Origin: Roseovarius pelagicus | Lineage (GTDB): Bacteria; Pseudomonadota; Alphaproteobacteria; Rhodobacterales; Rhodobacteraceae | Assembly (NCBI RefSeq): GCF_025639885.1 | Contig: NZ_CP106738.1 | Coordinates: 124,001 to 188,000 of the forward strand | Reading direction: 5' to 3' | Length of the DNA stretch: 64,000 nucleotides | Part shown: one piece after another, positions 9,175 through 17,388 of the stretch | How the letters are laid out: every line of letters begins with the position of its first letter | Numbering within the stretch: position 1 is the stretch's first letter | Notes under the pieces: generated by a model | Told to the model about the DNA's origin: nothing | Database searches by the model: none | The model's input: only the letters and a program-made list of their open reading frames with translations | Made by a program: the position numbers and the translations under genes

Positions 9175-10359
9175 TCAGCGCGTGAGCATCTTCATGCCGC
9201 GCGAGAGGCCCTCTAGTGTCATTGGCACCATGCGCGTCTCGAATATTTCATAAATCATTTGTGTCGATTGCGTGTAGTTCCAACGGTATTCCGGCACCGG
9301 ATTGATCCAGAGGTTGTCCGGCCATTGGTCGCGGGCGCGTTGCAGCCACGTCTGCCCGGATTCAGCATTCCAATGTTCGTTGGCGCCGCCGGGATAGGCG
9401 ATCTCGTAGGGGGACATGGCGGCGTCCCCCACAAAGATACATTTGTAATCCGGTCCGTAGGTATGCAGGACGTCCTGTGTGGGGATTTGAGCATCCCAGC
9501 GGCGGCGGTTGTCGCGCCAGACGCCTTCGTAGAGGCAGTTGTGGAAATAGTGGTATTCGAGATGTTTGAATTCCGCGCGTGCAGCCGAAAACAATTCTTC
9601 GACCACGCGAATATGCGGGTCCATCGAACCACCAACGTCAAGAAAGAGCAGCACCTTGACTGCGTTGCGCCGTTCGGGGCGGGTCTGGACGTCGAGGTAG
9701 CCATGTTCGGCGGTGGCGCGGATGGTGCCATTGAGGTCGAGTTCTTCTTCGGCACCGTCACGTACCCATTGGCGCAGGCGCTTTAGCGCCACCTTGATAT
9801 TGCGTGTGCCCAACTCAACATCGCCGTCGAGATTGCGAAATTCGCGTTTGTCCCAGACTTTGACCGCGCGCTGATGGCGCGATTTGTCCTGGCCGATGCG
9901 CACGCCTTCCGGGTTGTAGCCATAGGCACCGAAGGGCGAGGTACCTGCCGTGCCGATCCATTTGTTGCCGCCCTGATGGCGGGCCTGCTGTTCTTTCAGG
10001 CGCTCTTTGAGCGTTTCCATCAGCTTATCAAATCCGCCGAGCGCTTCGATCTCTGCCTTTTCCGCATCGCTTAGGTGTTTTTCCGCCAGCTTTTCAAGCC
10101 ATTCAGCAGGCAGATCGACGGCGTCCAGCACCTGTTCTGCGGTGATCGCGTCCAGCCCTTGAAAGCTGTGGGCAAAGGCGCGATCAAAGCGGTCGATGTG
10201 GCGCTCGTCCTTTACCATCGCGGCGCGGGCGAGGTAGTAGAATGCCTCGACATCATAGGTGGCCAGACCGGCACTGACGCCATCAAGGAACGTCAGGTAT
10301 TCGCGCAAGCTGACCGGAAGACCGGACTTTCGCAAAGTTTCAAAAAACGGCAGGAACAT
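9175..10359 (-). CDS. VWA domain protein, CoxE-like
   Basis: 394 residues beginning MFLPFFETLRKSG, the usual N-terminus of this family; the frame is open further but that ATG fits and follows the small upstream gene by 7 bases. The C-terminal half is a von Willebrand A domain with a MIDAS-type DVGGS at 241-245. Such proteins act with MoxR AAA+ ATPases as metallochelatase-like chaperones. A MoxR ATPase lies about 2 kb upstream on the same strand with two genes in between, supporting the pairing. The client is unknown. Confidence 0.85.
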   Translation of the reverse strand: MFLPFFETLRKSGLPVSLREYLTFLDGVSAGLATYDVEAFYYLARAAMVKDERHIDRFDRAFAHSFQGLDAITAEQVLDAVDLPAEWLEKLAEKHLSDAEKAEIEALGGFDKLMETLKERLKEQQARHQGGNKWIGTAGTSPFGAYGYNPEGVRIGQDKSRHQRAVKVWDKREFRNLDGDVELGTRNIKVALKRLRQWVRDGAEEELDLNGTIRATAEHGYLDVQTRPERRNAVKVLLFLDVGGSMDPHIRVVEELFSAARAEFKHLEYHYFHNCLYEGVWRDNRRRWDAQIPTQDVLHTYGPDYKCIFVGDAAMSPYEIAYPGGANEHWNAESGQTWLQRARDQWPDNLWINPVPEYRWNYTQSTQMIYEIFETRMVPMTLEGLSRGMKMLTR

Positions 10360-10366
10360 CGGCAGA

Positions 10367-10534
10367 TCAGCGCATGGTCCGGTCGAGCAGGATGGTCGCA
10401 AAGAGACCAGCCAGCGCGAAGATCAGCGCATATACTGCGGCGTATTGCAGGATATCAGCCGTGCGCCCCTTGCGACGGCGGGCCTGGTAGGCCCCAAGCG
10501 CAGCCCCGATAAGGGCCGCTATCAGAATGATCAT
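10367..10534 (-). CDS. Small two-helix membrane protein (55 aa)
   Basis: ATG at 10534, TGA at 10367-10369. The peptide has a hydrophobic N-terminal helix (residues 2-15), a very basic loop with QARRRKGR, a second helix at about 29-49, and ends DRTMR. It lies 3 bases after the DUF2927 lipoprotein stop and 7 bases before the VWA protein start, which supports a real gene in a tight operon. Function unknown. Confidence 0.65.
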   Translation of the reverse strand: MIILIAALIGAALGAYQARRRKGRTADILQYAAVYALIFALAGLFATILLDRTMR

Positions 10535-10537
10535 GGC

Positions 10538-11905
10538 TTACCCGTTTGTTCCTTTGAGCGGGTTCAAGGCACCAATTTCGCGCAGTTTTGCACGTACGGC
10601 CCAATCCGCGCCGTATCCGTATCGTGCCCAGCCAAGGCTGTCCAGACGCACTGTCCGGGCTTCGGCCACGCGACCAGTCAATTCCAGCGCCTCGGCGCGC
10701 AGCATCATCAATGAGGCGAGAAGAGCGGCGTTTTCGTGTTTCTCTGCAACGGGCAATTGCGGCGCCAGCAGCGTCAGGGCGACGTCACCGCGACCATGAG
10801 CAATGGCATAGGATGCCAGTTGAGCGGCGGCATGGGCGCGGTGCAATGCGGTGCCGGGGCTGCGCCGGTAATAGGCGTCGGCGGCGGCAAAATGGTTCTG
10901 GGCGAAATCTGGATCGGTGTTTTGCGTCAGGCGGCCCAATGCATAGTGGCTAAAGCCGCGGCGATGATCGGTCCAGCCCACCGTTTCAGCAACGTGCAGG
11001 GCGGATTGGGCCGCTGTTCGACGTTGCATGGGACCGGCGCCGGGGCCAAGGGCAGTCTGGATGGCGCGCACCCATGCGCGGGGGGTGGTGCTTGTGCGGC
11101 GCGGCGCGACATATTCACCATTTGGATTGAGACGCGCAAGGATGGCCGGCAGTCGGGCGGAAACCTCGCGACGGGACATACCCGATTGCAGTTCCGGGGC
11201 ATAGAAGGCGCGCAGCATGAGCATGTCAAAGCCGGTCAGCACCGTATGAACGTTGTCGTCGTTAAAGACCGAATCGGGCAGACGGTACAAATCGTTGAGC
11301 GGACCAATGGCCTGCGCCAATTCCTCGTGCAGGCAATCGCGCACTTCCTGAGGGGCGGCGTCGCTGGGGACAAAAATCGCGATTTTGCGACGGGTGGTCA
11401 GCGCGCTCCAGTTCGTGAGGCGCGAGCGTTTAGCAGCACGGTACTGCGACAGGCGCGAAATGTTGGGCACGACGAAACATGCGGCCTGCGGCAGATGCCG
11501 TCGAATTTCTGAACGTGGGACGGCCTCAATCGTGATATTGGCGCTTGGGCCATTGATCAGGCTGATGTCGATACTCGCCTCGGTCCGCAGTCGGTGCAGC
11601 AGGCGATTGAGATCAGGCAGAAGTGTCGGAGGTGGCGCGCCCACCACCTTGACCGAGATCGGCCCCTCGAACCGCGACAGCACCTTTAGCTCGCGCCCCG
11701 ATTCAAGCCGCAGACTAAGGTCGATGAAATCGCGCGCCATATCCTGATTTGAGCGTGCCGGGGGGGTGGGCCGCGGTACGGAAAACACCTTCATCGGGGG
11801 CATGGATGGGTCGGTTTGGGTTGCCGCGCGGGAGGTGACGTCCCCGGACGCACCGGGCATGCAAGCCCCTAGCATAAGGCAGATCGGCAGAATTAGACGA
11901 CGCAT
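10538..11905 (-). CDS. DUF2927 family lipoprotein with TPR-like C-terminus
   Basis: The start chosen is ATG at 11905, giving MRRLILPICLMLGAC, a lipoprotein signal with lipobox LGAC (Cys 15) and a G-rich ribosome site just upstream; the longer frame starts 27 codons earlier without a signal peptide. The middle contains the DUF2927 hallmark (DCLHEELAQA, GPLNDLYRLPDS, FDMLMLRAFYAPEL). The C-terminal ~150 residues are Ala-rich paired helices resembling TPR repeats. It precedes the small membrane protein and the VWA gene. Role unknown, probably envelope assembly. Confidence 0.75.
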   Translation of the reverse strand: MRRLILPICLMLGACMPGASGDVTSRAATQTDPSMPPMKVFSVPRPTPPARSNQDMARDFIDLSLRLESGRELKVLSRFEGPISVKVVGAPPPTLLPDLNRLLHRLRTEASIDISLINGPSANITIEAVPRSEIRRHLPQAACFVVPNISRLSQYRAAKRSRLTNWSALTTRRKIAIFVPSDAAPQEVRDCLHEELAQAIGPLNDLYRLPDSVFNDDNVHTVLTGFDMLMLRAFYAPELQSGMSRREVSARLPAILARLNPNGEYVAPRRTSTTPRAWVRAIQTALGPGAGPMQRRTAAQSALHVAETVGWTDHRRGFSHYALGRLTQNTDPDFAQNHFAAADAYYRRSPGTALHRAHAAAQLASYAIAHGRGDVALTLLAPQLPVAEKHENAALLASLMMLRAEALELTGRVAEARTVRLDSLGWARYGYGADWAVRAKLREIGALNPLKGTNG

Positions 11906-12298
11906 AAGGCCCCCCGGAAAATCACGGTCACTGAAAACCCTCCGACCATCGTGGCGGAGGGCGCACATTACGACCGGCAATTGCAAAGGTGAGAACGATG
12001 GCCGAAAGCGACCATTGTCCCGTCCTAGCCTGCGCTATAACCGGATCGAGGGCAGTGTTGCGTCTCATCCTGTCGTCTGTAAGGAGCATTTGGGGCGAAA
12101 TTTGGGCACGGTCTTCTGTATATCGCGAATTCCAACAATATCATTTAAATACAATTTGTTGCGATGCTGGTATTTACGAAGGTGACGCGGCATTTCGCGA
12201 CCAATCTGTTCTGATGTGGCGGGTCGTCCTGCCCAAAGCCGGAACAGCGGGCGCGCCCATGCGCACCCGCCGCGTGCGTTTACCTACCCCGCAGCGGC
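11906..12298. other. 393-base gap between MoxR and DUF2927 genes
   Basis: No convincing gene. An AT-rich patch at about 12115-12180 may hold the promoter of the lipoprotein operon. A terminator-like hairpin on the minus strand lies at 11938-11961. A plus-strand 110-codon open frame crossing this gap runs into the MoxR gene and has no family resemblance. Confidence 0.5.
11938..11961 (-). terminator. Terminator-like hairpin in the leader of the DUF2927 operon
   Basis: On the minus strand CCCTCCG pairs with CGGAGGG and is followed by TTTTC. It ends 33 bases before the lipoprotein start codon. It could end MoxR read-through, end a small RNA made in the gap, or act as an attenuator. Confidence 0.5.
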
Positions 12299-13138
12299 CT
12301 AACGCTGTCGGCGCGCCATAAAGGCCAATCGCTCGAACAGATGCACATCCTGTTCGTTTTTCAACAACGCGCCATGCAGGCGCGGCAGGGCGTCCGCGCC
12401 GTCTTTCTTGAGGTCGTCAGCCGTCAGATCCTCGGCAAGCAGCAGTTTGAGCCAATCCAATACTTCAGAGGTGGAAGGCTTCTTCTTCAATCCTTGTTGC
12501 TCGCGAATCTCGTAGAACTGCGTGAGCGCAGTGGTCAGCAGCGCATCTTTGATACCGGGGTGATGAACTGCAACGATCTTCTTCATCGTGTCCATGTCCG
12601 GGAAGCGGATGTAGTGGAAAAAGCACCGTCGCAGAAAGGCGTCTGGCAGTTCTTTTTCATTGTTGGAGGTGATGATCACGATGGGACGCTGACGGGCGGC
12701 GATGGTCTCGCCGGTCTCGTAGACATGAAACTCCATCTTGTCGAGTTCCTGTAGCAGGTCGTTGGGAAATTCTATATCGGCCTTGTCGATCTCGTCGATC
12801 AACAGCACCACTTTTTGATCGGCAGTAAAGGCCTGCCACAGTTTGCCGGGGCGGATATAGTTGGCAACGTCATGCACTTTTTCCTCGCCCAGCTGGCTGT
12901 CCCGCAGGCGGCTGACAGCGTCGTATTCATACAGGCCCTGATGGGCGCGGGTGGTTGATTTGATATTCCACTCGATCATCTTCAGGCCAAGGCCGCGTGC
13001 GACCTGACGGGCCAGTTCGGTTTTGCCTGTTCCCGGTTCACCCTTTACCAGCAGGGGACGTTCAAGCGTAACAGCCGCATTCACCGCAACCGTCAAGTCC
13101 TGGGTTGCGACGTAATCGTCTGTGCCTTCGAATTTCAT
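12299..13138 (-). CDS. MoxR-family AAA+ ATPase
   Basis: 279 residues from ATG at 13138; a GTG immediately before it, and 22 further upstream codons, are possible but less likely. Walker A GEPGTGKT is at 33-40, Walker B LLIDEIDKAD near 108, and sensor 1 SNNEKELPDAFLRR follows. MoxR ATPases load metals or remodel complexes with VWA partners; the VWA protein downstream on the same strand is the obvious partner. Divergent from dksA. Confidence 0.9.
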   Translation of the reverse strand: MKFEGTDDYVATQDLTVAVNAAVTLERPLLVKGEPGTGKTELARQVARGLGLKMIEWNIKSTTRAHQGLYEYDAVSRLRDSQLGEEKVHDVANYIRPGKLWQAFTADQKVVLLIDEIDKADIEFPNDLLQELDKMEFHVYETGETIAARQRPIVIITSNNEKELPDAFLRRCFFHYIRFPDMDTMKKIVAVHHPGIKDALLTTALTQFYEIREQQGLKKKPSTSEVLDWLKLLLAEDLTADDLKKDGADALPRLHGALLKNEQDVHLFERLAFMARRQR

Positions 13139-13332
13139 CACGTTATCAATCCTTTTCGGGCCGTTTCTCATCGGCGTCGCGCGGCACAGTAACGGGATGT
13201 GCAAAACACATCAATGGATGGTGATTGGCTAGTGACATTCAAGCACGCTTGCAGTAAATGCAGGCCAAAAGGGGAACGAGATTGTCTAAACCAGATATCG
13301 TAACCAGCCTTGATGTTGATGAGGACAAGCGC

Positions 13333-13755
13333 ATGAAAGCCGAAGTTTTCCTGCCGGATGACTATCAGCCGGTCGACGACGAACCATTTATGAATGACCG
13401 CCAGACCGAATACTTCCGACGCAAGCTGCTGGAGTGGCGTGATGACCTTCTGGCGGGCAGCCGGGACACCATCGAGGGGCTGCAGGACGGTACGCGCGCG
13501 ATCCCGGACGTCGCCGACCGCGCCAGCGAGGAAACCGACCGCGCGCTGGAATTGCGCACTCGTGATCGTCAGCGCAAGCTGGTGGCCAAGATCGATCAGG
13601 CGCTGCGTCGAATCGAAGAGGGTGAATATGGTTACTGCGAAGTGACCGGCGAACCGATCAGCCTGAAGCGTCTGGATGCACGCCCCATCGCGACCATGAG
13701 CCTTGAGGCACAAGAGCGTCACGAGCGCCGCGAAAAAGTTCACCGCGACGACTGA
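13333..13755 (+). CDS. dksA: RNA polymerase-binding transcription factor DksA
   Basis: Binds the RNA polymerase secondary channel and tunes rRNA and biosynthetic promoters with ppGpp. The coiled-coil tip contains D62-R-A64, the positions needed for activity in E. coli DksA. The globular domain keeps only one cysteine, C102 in GYCEVTGEPIS; the other three zinc-ligand positions are Thr/Ala-type residues, so no zinc finger can form. ATG at 13333 has GAGGA about 8 bases upstream; an upstream TTG in frame is possible. A strong terminator follows. Confidence 0.93.
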   Translation: MKAEVFLPDDYQPVDDEPFMNDRQTEYFRRKLLEWRDDLLAGSRDTIEGLQDGTRAIPDVADRASEETDRALELRTRDRQRKLVAKIDQALRRIEEGEYGYCEVTGEPISLKRLDARPIATMSLEAQERHERREKVHRDD

Positions 13756-13783
13756 CCACAGGGTTTCGTATCAGAATTATCTG

Positions 13784-13810
13784 CGCCGGGGCTTTCGCTC
13801 CGGCGTTTTT
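13784..13810 (+). terminator. Rho-independent terminator of dksA
   Basis: Nine-base-pair stem (CGCCGGGGC with GCTCCGGCG, one G-T pair), TTTC loop, then TTTTT and a further CGTTT. A textbook intrinsic terminator, 18 bases before the next gene. Confidence 0.9.
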
Positions 13811-13827
13811 CGTTTCATCACCTGTGT

Positions 13828-14988
13828 ATGGATCTAAGCGGGCTCAGGATCGCCGTTATCGGCGGCGGAATTGGCGGGTTGGCCGTCGCGCGCGCCTTCG
13901 CGCTGCGCGAGGCCAGCGTTACGGTTTATGAACAGGCCAATGCGATTGCCGAGGTCGGTGCAGGCTTGCAGATCAGCCCCAATGGGTTTTCTGTACTGCG
14001 CGCGTTGGGGCTGGGCGATGCGGTGCGCGATGTTGGTGTGCAGGCCGCTACCATTGCGTTGCATGATTATCGCGGGTCACGGGTGCTACAGCTCGATCTG
14101 GGGCGATTGACACAGCGCGACTATTGGTTCCTGCACCGGGCTGATTTGATTGACGTTCTGCGTCGCGGCGCGGTCGCGGCGGGGGTGAATATCCGGCTGG
14201 GATCGCGGGCCATAGAGGCCGCGCCGGGGCCGGTGTTGCGGCTGGAGGATGGTGCGGTCGACGCTGATCTGGTGATCGGCGCGGACGGGTTGCATTCGGT
14301 TCTGCGCCCGGCACTGAACGGCGTGGCAGAGCCATTTTTTACTGGTCAGGTGGCGTGGCGTGCGACCGTTCCGTGTTCGCGGGGCGGGGTGGCAGAGGCA
14401 CGCGTGCATATGGGTCCACGTCGTCATCTGGTCAGTTATCCGCTGCGTGACGGGCAGATAATGAACATTGTCGCAGTCGAAGAGCGCGCCGAATGGACCG
14501 CCGAAAGCTGGAGCCACCGGGGGGATCCCGATACCCTGCGCGCGCGGTTCGCCGATTTTGGACCTGACGTGCAAACGATACTGGCCCGCGTGGACACCGT
14601 GCATCAATGGGGCCTTTTCCGACACCCTGTCGCGCGTGTCTGGGGGCAGGGCGGTACGGCGCTTCTGGGGGATGCGGCGCATCCGACGCTGCCCTTCATG
14701 GCGCAGGGTGCGTGCATGGCACTGGAGGATGCGTGGGTGTTGGCAGATGCGCTGACGATGGCGGAAGATATGGACGCGGCACTGGCAGCTTATCAAATGC
14801 GACGCGAGGCGCGGGTGCGGCGCGTCGTAGAGGCCGCGAACGGCAATGCGTGGAAATACCACCTTTCGTTTGGCCCACTGCGGTTCGCAGCGCATACAGC
14901 GATGCGTCTGGGAGGGGCGCTGGTGCCGCAGCGGATGATGCAACAGTTCGACTGGATTTACGGGTATGACGTGACGGGCGGACGTTAG
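13828..14988 (+). CDS. FAD-dependent aromatic monooxygenase (salicylate/6-hydroxynicotinate hydroxylase-like)
   Basis: 386 residues, group A flavoprotein monooxygenase. The dinucleotide fold GGGIGG is at residues 12-17, the NAD(P)H/FAD motif VIGADGLHS near 150-158, and the ribityl-binding GDAAHPTLPFMAQGA near 285-300. NAD(P)H reduces FAD, which hydroxylates an aromatic ring. The substrate cannot be told, and no ring-cleavage genes are adjacent. It begins 18 bases after the dksA terminator. The start is supported by the fold beginning at residue 7. Confidence 0.85.
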   Translation: MDLSGLRIAVIGGGIGGLAVARAFALREASVTVYEQANAIAEVGAGLQISPNGFSVLRALGLGDAVRDVGVQAATIALHDYRGSRVLQLDLGRLTQRDYWFLHRADLIDVLRRGAVAAGVNIRLGSRAIEAAPGPVLRLEDGAVDADLVIGADGLHSVLRPALNGVAEPFFTGQVAWRATVPCSRGGVAEARVHMGPRRHLVSYPLRDGQIMNIVAVEERAEWTAESWSHRGDPDTLRARFADFGPDVQTILARVDTVHQWGLFRHPVARVWGQGGTALLGDAAHPTLPFMAQGACMALEDAWVLADALTMAEDMDAALAAYQMRREARVRRVVEAANGNAWKYHLSFGPLRFAAHTAMRLGGALVPQRMMQQFDWIYGYDVTGGR

Positions 14989-15043
14989 CTCGACCCGGAT
15001 CGCCCGCAGTAGGTCAAATCAGAACCGTTCAGGCGGGCTGGTT

Positions 15044-15457
15044 TCACCGTTTCTTCAGCGGTACGCCATAAAGTTCCATCTTGTGTCCGGTCAGGCGGTA
15101 CCCCAGTTTCGCCGCGATCTTTTCTTGCAGGGCTTCGATCTCGGGGTCGACGAATTCGATTACGTCCCCCGTCTTGAGGTCGATCAGGTGGTCGTGGTGC
15201 TCTCGCTCAGCATCCTCGTAACGCGCACGACCGTCACCGAAATCGACCTTTTCAAGGATACCGCTTTCCTCGAACAGCTTGACCGTTCGGTAGACCGTCG
15301 CAAGCGAGATATGCGGATCACGCGCGCTGGCACGCGCGTAGAGCTCATCCACATCAGGATGATCATCGGACTCTTCCAATACGGCGGCGATGGTTCGCCT
15401 CTGATCTGTCATGCGCAGGCCCTTGGCCACGCAACGGTCGATGATTGTGTCGCTCAT
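15044..15457 (-). CDS. Fur-family metal-responsive regulator (Fur/Mur type)
   Basis: 137 residues from ATG at 15457 with GGGACAGG upstream. N-terminal winged helix with the DNA-reading segment ISLATVYRTVKLFE at 50-63; metal-site residues H33, E81, H87-H88-D89-H90, E101 and H125. There is no CXXC, so the structural zinc of enterobacterial Fur is absent. In Rhodobacteraceae such proteins usually act as manganese-responsive Mur or as Fur; Irr is less likely because the HHDH context is Fur-like. The start overlaps by ATGA the end of a short upstream frame (15454-15678). Confidence 0.88.
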   Translation of the reverse strand: MSDTIIDRCVAKGLRMTDQRRTIAAVLEESDDHPDVDELYARASARDPHISLATVYRTVKLFEESGILEKVDFGDGRARYEDAEREHHDHLIDLKTGDVIEFVDPEIEALQEKIAAKLGYRLTGHKMELYGVPLKKR

Positions 15458-15752
15458 GGCCTGTCCCACGCCCGGTGCCTTACCCGAATACGGGCTTTGG
15501 CGGGCGGTTTCCACCGCTTTTCGGGGTTGGGCTGCTTGCCGAGGTTGACTTTGCTGCGTTGCAGTATCATATCCGCCTCAACCGACATTTCCTGCCGCGT
15601 GAGCAGCGGGCCGCCACAAGGGCGCGCCACTACAGACGAAATGTCGCGGAATGATCCCAAAATCACGCGTGGGGCCAACCGTCTGAACGGCGCTGTGGCA
15701 TCTCCGCCAGTGCGTCAGGACCGGGCGGAACCACGATAACGGCAGGGCGCAT
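15454..15752 (-). pseudogene. Possible short gene upstream of fur, broken by a frameshift
   Basis: Two minus-strand frames abut. The first starts at ATG 15752 and ends with TGA at 15663; the second is open from about 15715 to TGA at 15454, and that TGA overlaps the fur start as ATGA, as in a real operon. A single-base indel near 15665 would fuse them into one protein of about 100 residues. Codon use in the second frame looks coding. No family recognised. It may be a real frameshift, a sequencing error, or just a 74-codon gene starting at TTG 15678. Confidence 0.35.
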
Positions 15753-15809
15753 ATGGCGTGCCTGCACATAGTTTTTGCGTCCTTACATGGGCGCCCGAAA
15801 GGATATGAA

Positions 15810-17153
15810 TTGAACTTGTTTGAAGAAATGGGGCTGCCCGGCAGTCTGGTCAAAAAACTTGCCGCGCAAGGTATCACCGACCCCACTCCGATCCAGAGCC
15901 ATGCGATTCCGCATGCCTTGAACGGATTTGACGTGATGGGGCTGGCGCAGACCGGCACGGGCAAAACCGCCGCGTTTGGTCTGCCGCTGATCGCGCGGAT
16001 GATGGAGGAACGGACGAAGCCGGGGCCCAAAGCGGTTGCCAGCCTGATTCTGGCCCCGACACGCGAATTGGCTGGCCAGATCAAGGATACGCTATTGCCG
16101 CTGGTCCGTGACACGCCGATGAAAATCGGTGTCGTTGTTGGCGGACAATCGATCAATGTGCAGATCAAGCGGCTGGAGAAGGGCACGCATATTCTGGTGG
16201 CGACGCCGGGCCGGTTGCTGGACCTGCTGGATCGTCGCGCCGTGCGGCTGGACGAGACCAAGTTCCTGGTGCTGGACGAGGCCGATCAGATGCTGGATCT
16301 CGGGTTCATCCACGCCCTGCGCAAGATTGCGGGTCTGATCCCGTCGGAACGCCAGACGATGCTGTTTTCGGCCACAATGCCCAAGCAGATGGAAGAAATT
16401 GCGGGAAGTTATCTGAAGCATCCCAAACGGGTACAAGTTGCCCCTCCGGGCAAGGCTGCGGATAAGGTCACGCAAGAAGTCCATTTTATCGCCAAGGCGG
16501 AAAAGCCGAACCTGCTGATCGAGTTGCTGGGCAAGCACCGGGATGAATTGGCGCTGGTTTTTGGCCGGACCAAGCATGGATCGGACAAGCTGGCGAAAAA
16601 GCTGATGTCAGCCGGGTTCGATGTTGCCGCCATTCATGGCAACAAAAGTCAGGGCCAACGTGATCGCGCGTTAAAGGCGTTCCGTGACGGTGAGGTAAAG
16701 GTACTGGTGGCCACCGATGTGGCGGCGCGCGGCCTCGATATCCCGGATGTGAAACATGTCTACAACTTTGACCTGCCGAACGTGCCGGACAACTACGTTC
16801 ACCGTATTGGTCGGACCGCGCGGGCCGGCAAGGATGGGGCGGCGATCGCGTTCTGTTCACCTGACGAAATGGGCGAACTGAAGGACATTCAAAAAACGAT
16901 GGGTATATCGATCCCTGTTGCGTCGGGGCGCGCATGGGAAGATTTGCCTGATCCCAAAGCCAAGCCAAAAGGGCGCGGTGGCTCTGGAGGTCCCGGTGGT
17001 CGACGTCGTGGCGGCGGTGGCGGCGGCCCCAAAGGGGGCGGCCAGGGTGGTCGTAATGCGCAGGGCGCAGCCGGTGGAGGCGCTGCCGGGCAGGGCAAGC
17101 CGCAACAGCGGCGTCGCCGTCGCGGTGGTGGCGGTCCCAAGGCTGCTGCCTGA
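15810..17153 (+). CDS. DEAD-box ATP-dependent RNA helicase
   Basis: All core motifs are present: Q motif TPIQ (25-28), Walker A AQTGTGKT (46-53), PTRELA, TPGR, DEAD, SAT, and HRIGRTAR. The C-terminal ~65 residues are Gly/Arg/Gln-rich with RRR and GGGG blocks, as in RhlE-like helicases acting in ribosome assembly or mRNA decay. TTG at 15810 has AAAGGA at 6 bases and fits the family N-terminus (NLFEEMGLP); ATG at 15753 is the longer alternative but has no clear ribosome site. Confidence 0.93.
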   Translation: MNLFEEMGLPGSLVKKLAAQGITDPTPIQSHAIPHALNGFDVMGLAQTGTGKTAAFGLPLIARMMEERTKPGPKAVASLILAPTRELAGQIKDTLLPLVRDTPMKIGVVVGGQSINVQIKRLEKGTHILVATPGRLLDLLDRRAVRLDETKFLVLDEADQMLDLGFIHALRKIAGLIPSERQTMLFSATMPKQMEEIAGSYLKHPKRVQVAPPGKAADKVTQEVHFIAKAEKPNLLIELLGKHRDELALVFGRTKHGSDKLAKKLMSAGFDVAAIHGNKSQGQRDRALKAFRDGEVKVLVATDVAARGLDIPDVKHVYNFDLPNVPDNYVHRIGRTARAGKDGAAIAFCSPDEMGELKDIQKTMGISIPVASGRAWEDLPDPKAKPKGRGGSGGPGGRRRGGGGGGPKGGGQGGRNAQGAAGGGAAGQGKPQQRRRRRGGGGPKAAA

Positions 17154-17189
17154 AGCCTACATCTGCGTTAGATTACCTATCAATGACTG

Positions 17190-17219
17190 GCCCGGCGTCG
17201 CATGAACTATGCGCCGGGC
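17190..17219 (+). terminator. Probable terminator of the helicase gene
   Basis: GCCCGGCG pairs with CGCCGGGC over a 14-base loop that can itself partly pair (GCAT/ATGC), followed by TATTTG. The stem is strong and the T-run weak. It lies 36 bases after the helicase stop. Confidence 0.5.
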
Positions 17220-17388
17220 TATTTGCGTGATCGATTGATCGCGCGCGCGTCATCGTCGACCGCTTGGATTAGCGTTATGGCCAAGTTGCTGACGCTCGGA
17301 CTCTCCTCATATCGCCGCCAACACAACGTAATTCCGCCCTATTGTTTCGATACCGTAAACAAAGCGTTAGGAATCGAAGGATTGCGCG

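Noticed and set aside
11989..12321. Plus-strand 110-codon frame in the MoxR/DUF2927 gap
   Set aside because: No ribosome site, no family resemblance, and it runs into the opposite strand of moxR; more likely non-coding.
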